5,656 nucleotides of DNA from Fimbriimonadales bacterium (lineage in GTDB: Bacteria; Armatimonadota; Fimbriimonadia; Fimbriimonadales; GBS-DC), in the NCBI GenBank assembly GCA_026416065.1, contig JAOAFW010000226.1:1-5656 (forward strand), written 5' to 3'. The notes under the pieces were generated by a model, which worked only from the letters and a program-made list of their open reading frames with translations, had not been told where the DNA came from and ran no database searches. The position numbers and the translations under genes are program-made. Shown piece by piece: positions 1 through 5,656 of this stretch (its first letter is position 1; each line of letters begins with the position of its first letter).

Positions 1-2
1 TC

Positions 3-1514
3 AACAGCTACGCGCTGGAGAGCGCGCGGATTGCATTGGAGCGCAACCCGGAGTTTATGAACCCGCCGCGCCCGCAATACGCGCAGGTGTGGTCGTTCGT
101 GGGCTACTCGTTTGCGCCGCTCTTTGAGAACCTCTCGGTAAGCGGCTATCGGCTCTGGTGGTGGTTCCACTCGCTCTCGATTGCCAGCTGGTTCGCGGTG
201 TTGCCCTTCACGCGCCTGCGCCACTGGTTCCTCGCGCCGATTGTGGCGTACTACAAGCCGAACTATCTGCCCAATACGCCCAGCATCGAGAGCCTGGAGC
301 GTGTGGAGCAGACGGGACGCATCGGCGTGAACGCCATCAGCGAGTTCTCGCGCTGGCACCTGATGAGCCTCGACGCCTGCATGGGCTGTGGACGCTGCGA
401 GCGTGTGTGCCCCGCCAACGCCACAGGCAAACCGCTGAACCCGAAGCTCATCGTGGAGAAGTTGCGCGACGCGATGGCGAACGGCAAAGGCGACGACCTG
501 ACGCAGGTGATTAGCGACGAGGAGCTGTTCGCCTGCACCACCTGCGGCGCGTGCAACAACGAGTGCCCCGTGCTGATTGAACACCCGACGCTGATTATGG
601 AGATGCGCCGCCATCGCGTTGCGGAGGGCAACCTGCGCGGCACGGCGGCGGGCACACTGCAACGCACCATGACGCAGTCCAACCCGTGGGGCTTGCCGCT
701 CGGCGAGCGGATGAAGTGGGCGCAGGGGCTAAATGTGCCCACCGTGCGCGAGAACCCAAACTTCGAGGTGCTGTTCTGGGTCGGCTGCGCGGGCGCATAC
801 GACGGGCGCGGACAGCAAATCGCCCGCGCGATTGTCAAGCTCCTGCAGCGTGCAGGCGTGAACTTCGCCGTGCTGGGACCCGAAGAGCGCTGCACAGGCG
901 ACACCCCACGCCGCCTCGGCGAAGACCTGTTGTTCCAGGAACTCGCGATGCAGAATGTGGAGACGCTCAAGCAAGCCAACCCGCGCCGTATCGTGACGAT
1001 GTGCCCTCACTGCCTGCACACGATTAAGAACGAATACAAAAAGTTCGGTGCGGAGTTTGAGGTCATCCACCATTCGCAGCTACTGGCGGAGCTGATTCAG
1101 CAGGGCAAACTGCCGCGCCTGCAGCCCGACTCGAACGGCGGCGTGGTGTTCCACGACCCGTGCTACCTGTCGCGCGTGAATAAGCTGTCCGACGCACCGC
1201 GCGAGGTACTGGGCGCAGCGGTGTCCGATTTGCGCGAGCCAGAGCGCAACCGCGACCGCACCTTCTGCTGTGGCGCAGGCGGCGGACGCATGTGGATGGA
1301 TGAACTGCCCCACGAGCGACCCGGGCTGATTCGCGCCGAAGAGTTGCTCAAAACGGGGGCGCGCACCGTCGCCGTCGGATGTCCGTTCTGCATGATTATG
1401 GTCTCCGACAGCGTCAAGACCAAAGACGACACCGTGCCCGTGAAAGACATCTCGGAGATTCTGCTGGAGCGGATTGAGGCGATGGAGCCACAGGCAGCGC
1501 AGGTGGTGAACTGA
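3..1514 (+). CDS. Membrane-anchored HdrD-like Fe-S oxidoreductase (NarI-like haem b anchor, 2x[4Fe-4S], 2x CCG), 5' partial
   Basis: The frame is open to the left edge, so the true start is outside; the TTG at 36 is an internal codon. Residues below count from codon 36. Residues 38-73 are a hydrophobic segment with His45 and His63 about one helix apart, like the last helix of NarI-type di-haem cytochrome b. Two ferredoxin-type clusters follow: Cys115/118/121/125 and Cys167/170/173/177. The first CCG module has Cys251, Cys286 and a CPHC at 323-326. The second has HDPCY (Cys376), CCG at 411-413 and CPFC at 449-452. This order matches HdrE-HdrD-type fusions and the membrane proteins proposed to pass electrons between electron transfer flavoprotein and menaquinone; the donor here cannot be read from the window. 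The CCG modules should face the cytoplasm. An etfAB pair upstream would support the ETF role. The architecture is secure; the substrate is inference. Confidence 0.93.
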   Translation, partial: NSYALESARIALERNPEFMNPPRPQYAQVWSFVGYSFAPLFENLSVSGYRLWWWFHSLSIASWFAVLPFTRLRHWFLAPIVAYYKPNYLPNTPSIESLERVEQTGRIGVNAISEFSRWHLMSLDACMGCGRCERVCPANATGKPLNPKLIVEKLRDAMANGKGDDLTQVISDEELFACTTCGACNNECPVLIEHPTLIMEMRRHRVAEGNLRGTAAGTLQRTMTQSNPWGLPLGERMKWAQGLNVPTVRENPNFEVLFWVGCAGAYDGRGQQIARAIVKLLQRAGVNFAVLGPEERCTGDTPRRLGEDLLFQELAMQNVETLKQANPRRIVTMCPHCLHTIKNEYKKFGAEFEVIHHSQLLAELIQQGKLPRLQPDSNGGVVFHDPCYLSRVNKLSDAPREVLGAAVSDLREPERNRDRTFCCGAGGGRMWMDELPHERPGLIRAEELLKTGARTVAVGCPFCMIMVSDSVKTKDDTVPVKDISEILLERIEAMEPQAAQVVN

Positions 1515-1519
1515 ACCGC

Positions 1520-1542
1520 GTTGCACTATTCGGGGTACAATT
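1520..1542 (+). promoter_or_regulatory. Promoter-like element before rodA with TACAAT -10 box
   Basis: A TACAAT hexamer lies at 1536-1541 directly after GGGG, with TGCA at 1523-1526 and TA at 1527-1528. The same arrangement occurs on the minus strand before the antitoxin gene (5608-5586), matching at 18 of 23 positions. The last T of the hexamer is six bases before the GTG at 1548, which would put transcription start at or next to the start codon. No good -35 box is found 17 bases upstream. The function is inferred from likeness to a -10 box and from the repeat upstream of a second gene. Confidence 0.45.
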
Positions 1543-1547
1543 CCCGC

Positions 1548-2678
1548 GTGGCGACCCAGGCTCCTGCAATTGGTTCGATTGCCGATCGGCTCAAACTCCG
1601 GCACATTGACCTTCCGCTGCTGTTAACTACGCTGATTCTGATTGGCGCGGGGTTGGCAGCATTGTATAGCGCGACCTACGCATGGGCGCCCTCGATTTTT
1701 CGGCGGCAGCTTGTATGGCTGGGTTTGGGCGTGGTTCTGGCGATTGTGCTGACCGCCATCAAGCCTGCCTTCTGGGCGCGTCATTACAAAGCCCTTTATG
1801 TGCTGAACGTGCTCATGCTGCTGGGCGTGATACTGTTTGGCGCGGAGCGTAAGGGCGCACAACGCTGGATCGAGTTGCCCGGCGGGTTCCAGCTGCAGCC
1901 GTCGGAATTTGCGAAAATCTTGCTCATCCTCACCCTGGCGAGTTGGCTCACACAGCAACGTGAGGTAATCCGCACACCGAAAGGCTTCCTGTTTTCTGTG
2001 TTGCACATGGCGGTTCCCGCCTTGCTGGTGTTCAAGCAGCCCGACCTGGGCACCTCCATCGTGTTTGGCGTGCTGTGGTTCGCAATGGTCTATTTAGCAG
2101 GAGCGCGACCCAGTTGGCTGTGGTTGACCGTAGTGGCAGGCTCGTTAGGATTTTACGGCTTGTGGCACTTCGATATCCTGAAAGATTACCAGAAGGCGCG
2201 TCTGGTCTCGTTTATGAACCCTGAAGCTGATCCCCAGCAGAGCGGGTATCACATCCTTCAGGCGCGAATCGCCGTCGGTAGCGGGCAACTCACCGGCAAG
2301 GGCTATCTTCACGGAACGCAAAAGAACCTGCGCTACATCCCCGAGCAACATACCGACTTCATCTTTGTCGTGGTGGCGGAGGAACTGGGGTTCGTTGGCG
2401 CGGTGGGCTTGCTGGGGCTGTTTGGAGCATTCCTGTTCAGTATATGGCGTCTGATGACGCGCACCCGTTCGGAATTGCATCGCCTGATCGCGGGGGGCAT
2501 CCTCACACTGTTCACTTTTCACTTGCTGACGAACGTTGGCATGACGATAGGGCTATTCCCCGTGGTGGGCATCCCGCTACCGTTTATCAGCTATGGGGGA
2601 ACGATGCTCTGGGCGGCGTTGGCGGCGGTCGGCTTGCTGCAAGCGATTAGCCTCAACGAGTCGCCTGTGCGGATATAG
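1548..2678 (+). CDS. rodA: Rod shape-determining peptidoglycan glycosyltransferase RodA (SEDS family)
   Basis: RodA polymerises lipid II into glycan strands in the inner membrane and works with a class B penicillin-binding protein and MreB during elongation. The product has 376 residues, normal for the family, and is a polytopic membrane protein with about ten hydrophobic segments. SEDS landmarks, counted from GTG 1548, are QPSEF at 117-121, QPDLGT at 164-169, a conserved stretch at 216-252, and PFISYGG at 345-351. Asp270, in the HTDFIF motif, corresponds to the catalytic Asp of RodA. The GTQ just before PEQHTDFIF favours RodA over FtsW. A TTG at 1521 would add nine residues and has a weak AGGTGGTGA 11 bases upstream. 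GTG 1548 gives a more typical N-terminus but lacks a Shine-Dalgarno, which suits a leaderless message. It lies 33 bases after the oxidoreductase gene and ends abutting the convergent gene. Confidence 0.93.
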   Translation: MATQAPAIGSIADRLKLRHIDLPLLLTTLILIGAGLAALYSATYAWAPSIFRRQLVWLGLGVVLAIVLTAIKPAFWARHYKALYVLNVLMLLGVILFGAERKGAQRWIELPGGFQLQPSEFAKILLILTLASWLTQQREVIRTPKGFLFSVLHMAVPALLVFKQPDLGTSIVFGVLWFAMVYLAGARPSWLWLTVVAGSLGFYGLWHFDILKDYQKARLVSFMNPEADPQQSGYHILQARIAVGSGQLTGKGYLHGTQKNLRYIPEQHTDFIFVVVAEELGFVGAVGLLGLFGAFLFSIWRLMTRTRSELHRLIAGGILTLFTFHLLTNVGMTIGLFPVVGIPLPFISYGGTMLWAALAAVGLLQAISLNESPVRI

Positions 2679-4808
2679 TCAGAAAGACTGCTCCCGCGCC
2701 AGACGAGTCAGTTGCTCCCGCACACTTTCAGGCAATTCGCGCCAGCGCATGGGCTTCTCGATGAGCGGGCGAAACTCGCTGACGGAACCCAACCGAATCG
2801 TCGTTTGCCCGTCAGGGAGAACCACTTCCATGTCGTAGAACCGCTCCACGCCGAACAGTCCCACGACTTCGTCAAACGTTTGCGCGCTGCGTTCCGCCTC
2901 CGCGCCGATCTGAGACGGCTCGATCGGCGTGGGGCTTTCCTGCATCGCGTCGTCGCGCTGAGGGATATAACACGCCATATCGAGGGTGCGAACACGGAAG
3001 ATGCTGTCGGCGGGCAATCCCATCGGGAAAACCGCTTGCGGTATCTCAATCGCATCGGGTTCCTTACCCAAGAGGCTCACAGGCAGGTCGGCGTAGTAGA
3101 CCAGATGAGTCAGGGCGTTGCGCAGCGCAGGAGACATTTCGTAGAGGCGCACCGTCGCGCCCGAAAGCAACGATGTGCGCTCCCGCTCCGAGAGGCGGTT
3201 CAGAAAGCGCAGGAGAGCGTGCGAGCTGAGGTAGCGAAATGCGGTCGCGCCACGCCACGACGCCCAGAACTCGCCGTGAGAGCCGTAGGGCGATTCGACT
3301 TGCAGCCACTCCCGCTGGTCGTCCAGTGTAAGATACCCGCGTTGTAGCACGCGCATCGTCAGACGGCTCACGCCCGCACGTTCGAATCGGTCACCCCATC
3401 GGTACGACGCCAGCATCGGTTTGGCGACCAGCACATCGCCCTGCTCCGTCCACTCGTGCATTTGCAAAACCATCGTGTGTTGCTCCAGACGGTCGCGCCC
3501 CGACTGAATTGCTTGCTGCATCGACTGCGCCGCAATCTGAAGGAGCGCGTTTTCGTTGGGCACAGCAACGACGGCTTTCCCTCGCGCACGAGCATAGCTG
3601 CATAGCAGGTCGGCGGTTATCATGCTGTGTGGCTCGGTCATCGCGGGATCCAGCAAGCGCAAACGCGCCTCGTCGAGGCGATAGCGCACGGGGTTCGTCT
3701 CCTCGTTGCCCAACACTTTGGAGAGCGCGGTGCTACTGTAGTACGATTCGTGGAAGTTCGTCACGATGTTCGCCAGCAGGCGCGACTCCTCGCTCCACGC
3801 GACGGGACGCTGACGCCAGTCTCCTTCGGACAATGGGAACAGCGCCTCGCGCCCCGGAGAAAAGTAGCGCCATGCCCGGTACGCGCGTCGGGCGACGGGG
3901 TCTTCCACATAGACGACAATACTGAACGCATCGGGCGCGCTGCGCAGAATCTCCAGATAAAGGCGCAGGGCGGCCGGGTCAACGGGTTTGGCGTCGGGCA
4001 GGCTGCCCCAGTGGAAGGTCAGCGGGCTTTCGTAGCCGTGCTGTTCGCGATGTTGCCTCTCCAAGGCGTCTACGCCCGCTTGCGGGTCGTGCCAGAGAAC
4101 TCCCAGCAGGCTTTGCTCCTGCGCGAACCGCCGCAGCAGCGGGGCGACCTCGAAACCGAGCGGTTCCAGAAACCGCCCCGACTGACTGCTGAACACACGC
4201 CGTTCCCGCACGGGGATATTGAGCAGTTTCTGCAGGTCTACCCCCTGGAGAACGCGCCAGAGCAACCGCTCGACGGGATTGAGCTGGCGCGAGTACGCCG
4301 TCAGCTGGCTCCGCTCCGCCGAGTCGCGCTCTTGCGGATTCGCAAGGAGTTGGCTCAGTCGCTCCCGTGCGTCGCGGAGTTTCTCACGCAGGTTCTCCCG
4401 AGCCCAGTGGAACTCTTCTGAGCGTTTCGCTTCGCGCTCGATCGCCTGACGCAGGCTTGCCTTGAGCGCAGCGTCGTCTTTCTGACGGCGCTCCATCGCC
4501 CTTTTGGCGGGGCGCGAAAGCCGATAGGAGCCGTTCGGTTGCTCGAACCACTCGGCGTCCAGCGCGTCGGCGACGGCGTCCATCAGTTTGCGGAGCGGGA
4601 TATTCGGCGCATCCACAATCAGAATCTCTTTATCCAGCGGCGGTGCAGGGAACAGCACAACCCCCGTCTGTTTGGTGAGTTTCTGGAGAATCTGAGCGAC
4701 GGTTTGCGCAGGCTCCTGAAACGAGATAGTCTGCTGCAGGCGCGTATCGCCCGCACAAGCAATCTGCAACGCGAGCCACCCTCCACACAACAGCCCTACC
4801 CAGCGCAT
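2679..4808 (-). CDS. Exported protein of unknown function with STN-like domain and coiled coil
   Basis: The protein has 709 residues. Residues 1-19 form a signal peptide with an Ala-Cys-Ala end fitting signal peptidase I cleavage before Gly20; Cys18 is not in a good lipobox. Residues 27-98 resemble the secretin/TonB short N-terminal (STN) domain: a first helix, 'KQTGVVLFPAP', 'IPLRKLMDAVADAL', then a closing strand. Residues about 103-170 are rich in Lys, Arg and Glu with heptad-like spacing, suggesting a coiled coil. The remaining 530 residues show no motif I recognise, no secretin beta-barrel signature and no further clear membrane helix. ATG 4808 is well supported: AGGAG lies seven bases upstream and an in-frame TAA interrupts the frame further up. 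Its stop abuts the rodA stop. It probably acts in the periplasm or at the envelope; secretion assembly or signalling roles are only suggested by the STN-like domain. Confidence 0.85.
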   Translation of the reverse strand: MRWVGLLCGGWLALQIACAGDTRLQQTISFQEPAQTVAQILQKLTKQTGVVLFPAPPLDKEILIVDAPNIPLRKLMDAVADALDAEWFEQPNGSYRLSRPAKRAMERRQKDDAALKASLRQAIEREAKRSEEFHWARENLREKLRDARERLSQLLANPQERDSAERSQLTAYSRQLNPVERLLWRVLQGVDLQKLLNIPVRERRVFSSQSGRFLEPLGFEVAPLLRRFAQEQSLLGVLWHDPQAGVDALERQHREQHGYESPLTFHWGSLPDAKPVDPAALRLYLEILRSAPDAFSIVVYVEDPVARRAYRAWRYFSPGREALFPLSEGDWRQRPVAWSEESRLLANIVTNFHESYYSSTALSKVLGNEETNPVRYRLDEARLRLLDPAMTEPHSMITADLLCSYARARGKAVVAVPNENALLQIAAQSMQQAIQSGRDRLEQHTMVLQMHEWTEQGDVLVAKPMLASYRWGDRFERAGVSRLTMRVLQRGYLTLDDQREWLQVESPYGSHGEFWASWRGATAFRYLSSHALLRFLNRLSERERTSLLSGATVRLYEMSPALRNALTHLVYYADLPVSLLGKEPDAIEIPQAVFPMGLPADSIFRVRTLDMACYIPQRDDAMQESPTPIEPSQIGAEAERSAQTFDEVVGLFGVERFYDMEVVLPDGQTTIRLGSVSEFRPLIEKPMRWRELPESVREQLTRLAREQSF

Positions 4809-4815
4809 GGCGCGA

Positions 4816-4820
4816 CTCCT
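4816..4820 (-). promoter_or_regulatory. Ribosome binding site of the exported-protein gene
   Basis: AGGAG on the minus strand, seven bases before ATG 4808. It is the strongest Shine-Dalgarno in the window and fixes the start of the downstream gene. Confidence 0.75.
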
Positions 4821-4822
4821 GT

Positions 4823-4835
4823 GTCTAAGTTAGAC
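4823..4835. promoter_or_regulatory. Perfect 13-bp palindrome, possible operator
   Basis: GTCTAA and TTAGAC flank a single central base. The site lies in the 73-base gap between the PIN toxin gene and the exported-protein gene, with its near end 14 bases before the ATG and just upstream of the AGGAG. Its position and symmetry fit a dimeric repressor site, or a site overlapping a -10-like TAACTT. The arms are too short and there is no T-run, so it is unlikely to be a terminator. It does not match an operator family I can name with confidence. Confidence 0.35.
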
Positions 4836-4881
4836 GCTTACCGAGGGCGTCCTGCTTCTCCCGGGTCGCACAGACTGGCGC

Positions 4882-5337
4882 TCAGGGAAGCGATTCGTAC
4901 TGGTAGTCGCCGATCCAGCGCAAGAAGCCCAGATGGGGCGACAAGGCGTTGTGCAGGCGTCGATCGCCCGTGAAAAACCACACACCCAGCCGCTGCGCCA
5001 GCGCCACATACGCACTGTCATAGACAGATCGCCCGTATTGCTGAGCGAAGTTTAGCGCGCCAGTTAGGATATCATCACTCTCATAGTAGTCGATGTCTAT
5101 TTGAAGGAATGCTTGCAGAGCCGTGATAGCATCGGCGGCTACGATACGCCCTTGGCGCGCCGCCGCCCAAAGCGCGTTAGCAATCTCGTAACGCATCAGG
5201 GAAGGCGCAGCAATCCTCAGTCGTCCGTCAGACAGATCTTGCAGCATGGCATCCACACTGCTCACATCACTCTCGTCTCTCAAATAAGCCTTGAGCAGCA
5301 CCGAGGCATCAGCGACCACCGTTTTCACATGCGCCAT
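4882..5337 (-). CDS. vapC: VapC-type PIN-domain ribonuclease toxin
   Basis: VapC toxins are magnesium-dependent RNases that block translation by cutting tRNA or rRNA; the target here is unknown. The 151-residue product has the PIN-domain acidic quartet: Asp10 in 'VVADASVLLK', Glu51 in 'RYEIANALW', Asp107 in 'YDSAYVALA' and Asp125 in 'FFTGDRRL'. All are present, so it looks catalytically intact. Length is slightly above the common 130-140. ATG 5337 is chosen because it lies seven bases after the antitoxin stop. A TTG at 5367 would add ten residues not typical of the family and overlap the antitoxin gene by 23 bases. No Shine-Dalgarno sits at normal distance from ATG 5337; a GAGGAAGG is about 20 bases away. 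Translation is therefore likely coupled to the antitoxin. Confidence 0.88.
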   Translation of the reverse strand: MAHVKTVVADASVLLKAYLRDESDVSSVDAMLQDLSDGRLRIAAPSLMRYEIANALWAAARQGRIVAADAITALQAFLQIDIDYYESDDILTGALNFAQQYGRSVYDSAYVALAQRLGVWFFTGDRRLHNALSPHLGFLRWIGDYQYESLP

Positions 5338-5344
5338 AGCCGAT

Positions 5345-5569
5345 TTAGAATCGACGACCTTCCTCAATCAGGTCACGAAGCGGTATGTCAAGAGGCGGAA
5401 CGTGCGTGCGCATTTGGCGCAGCCGCTCAATTGCTTGACGCGATTGCTCCGCACGGGTATCTCTGAGCAAAATTTCCACTTCCACCTCGCCCTCGATAGG
5501 GGGGATGAACTCGCCGGGCAACGGGCGGGCGGTCTTGCCGTCAAACAGAGCGCGAATTATCACGGGCAT
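5345..5569 (-). CDS. Type II antitoxin, DUF104/AF2212-like, partner of the PIN toxin
   Basis: This 74-residue protein directly precedes the PIN toxin gene in the same direction, the usual antitoxin position. The N-terminal half ('IIRALFDGKTARPL', then 'GEVEVEILL') resembles the small beta-rich AF2212-like (DUF104) antitoxins, with a short strand, a turn before a Pro-Leu, and a second strand. Residues about 38-53 form a charged helix. The tail 'IPLRDLIEEGRRF' resembles the C-terminal peptide with which VapB-type antitoxins occupy the toxin active site; Arg72 or Arg73 is a candidate contact. ATG 5569 is preceded by GGTGA at a six-base spacing and by an in-frame TGA three codons upstream, so the start is firm. 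The pair probably represses its own promoter, although the N-terminus is not a typical AbrB or ribbon-helix-helix DNA-binding domain. The family assignment is moderate; the role rests mainly on context. Confidence 0.8.
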   Translation of the reverse strand: MPVIIRALFDGKTARPLPGEFIPPIEGEVEVEILLRDTRAEQSRQAIERLRQMRTHVPPLDIPLRDLIEEGRRF

Positions 5570-5585
5570 ACGCTTTCACCAGCCC

Positions 5586-5608
5586 AATTGTACCCCCGCT
5601 ACTGCACC
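5586..5608 (-). promoter_or_regulatory. Promoter-like element before the toxin-antitoxin operon
   Basis: On the minus strand, TGCA at 5606-5603, TA at 5601-5600 and GGGGTACAATT at 5596-5586 repeat the element upstream of rodA (18 of 23 positions identical). The TACAAT ends 17 bases before ATG 5569, which would give a leader of about 11 bases starting at the GGTGA ribosome binding site. Its upstream half overlaps the end of the possible upstream gene, including the TAG stop at 5601-5599. The promoter role is inferred. Confidence 0.45.
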
Positions 5609-5656
5609 ACCAGCGTAATCCCCAGCAGGCTCTCCAGCAGATAGAGAATCGCCATC
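5599..5656 (-). CDS. Possible C-terminal tail of a hydrophobic protein, 5' partial
   Basis: Reading leftwards on the minus strand from 5655, the frame gives MAILYLLESLLGITLVVQ and stops at TAG 5601-5599. The 18 residues are strongly hydrophobic and could be the last membrane helix of a protein whose gene lies to the right of the window. The first codon being ATG is probably chance, since it sits at the window edge. The tail ends 29 bases before the antitoxin start and in the same direction. Without more sequence the family cannot be named, and a chance open frame is possible at this length. Confidence 0.4.
   Translation of the reverse strand, partial: MAILYLLESLLGITLVVQ

Noticed and set aside
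263..979. Minus-strand open frame of 238 codons inside the oxidoreductase gene
   Set aside because: It lies opposite a gene with many intact cysteine motifs, and its translation is Ser/Arg/Pro-rich without recognisable domains. It is typical shadow coding in GC-rich DNA.
1531..1546. Small inverted repeat CGGG...CCCG around the TACAAT before rodA, possible hairpin at the start region
   Set aside because: The stem is only four to five pairs. If the element is a promoter, its left arm is not transcribed from it. The copy before the antitoxin gene lacks the CCCG arm, so the repeat is not conserved with the motif.
3627..4421. Plus-strand open frame of 264 codons opposite the exported-protein gene
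   Set aside because: The opposite strand has a signal peptide, ribosome binding site and a continuous 709-codon frame. This frame has low-complexity Arg/Gln/Pro-rich content and no ribosome binding site that I could see.
4836..4881. Possible terminator hairpin after the toxin gene (CCGAGGG and CCCGGG segments)
   Set aside because: The arms pair only imperfectly and no T-run follows on the minus strand.
5338..5367. TTG 5367 as the start of the PIN toxin, giving 161 residues
   Set aside because: The ten extra residues precede the usual PIN N-terminus and overlap the antitoxin tail codons. ATG 5337 gives a typical start.

Overview
This is a GC-rich, gene-dense bacterial window. It carries five well-supported protein genes plus the tail of a possible sixth, and no stretch over 100 bases lacks a gene. 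No RNA genes, insertion sequences, CRISPR arrays or integration sites were seen. The organism is probably a diderm bacterium: it has elongasome peptidoglycan synthesis (RodA), a large exported protein with a secretin/TonB-type N-terminal domain, and a membrane haem/Fe-S oxidoreductase. The style resembles deep-branching, thermophile-rich phyla such as Armatimonadota, but this placement is only an impression; the window has no phylogenetic marker.

Left part, plus strand. Positions 1-1514 hold the 3' part of a membrane-anchored, HdrD-like iron-sulfur oxidoreductase. What remains is the end of a NarI-like di-haem b anchor, two ferredoxin-type [4Fe-4S] motifs and two CCG modules. Its 5' end lies outside the window. 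It is followed by rodA, the peptidoglycan glycosyltransferase of cell elongation, which probably starts at GTG 1548 just after a promoter-like TACAAT box.

Right part, minus strand. rodA converges, with no spacer at all, on a 709-residue exported protein of unknown function (2679-4808): signal peptide, STN-like domain, charged coiled coil and a long unassigned C-terminal region. Upstream of it is a type II toxin-antitoxin operon: a small DUF104/AF2212-like antitoxin (5345-5569), then a VapC-type PIN ribonuclease (4882-5337). At the right edge is what may be the hydrophobic C-terminal tail of another minus-strand gene.

The genes do not form one pathway: respiratory electron transfer, cell-wall synthesis, an unknown exported protein and a toxin-antitoxin pair sit side by side. 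The most notable non-coding signals are a promoter-like sequence shared almost unchanged between rodA and the antitoxin gene (18 of 23 positions), and a perfect 13-bp palindrome just upstream of the exported-protein gene. No clearly new multi-gene system was found. The least explained item is the exported STN/coiled-coil protein.
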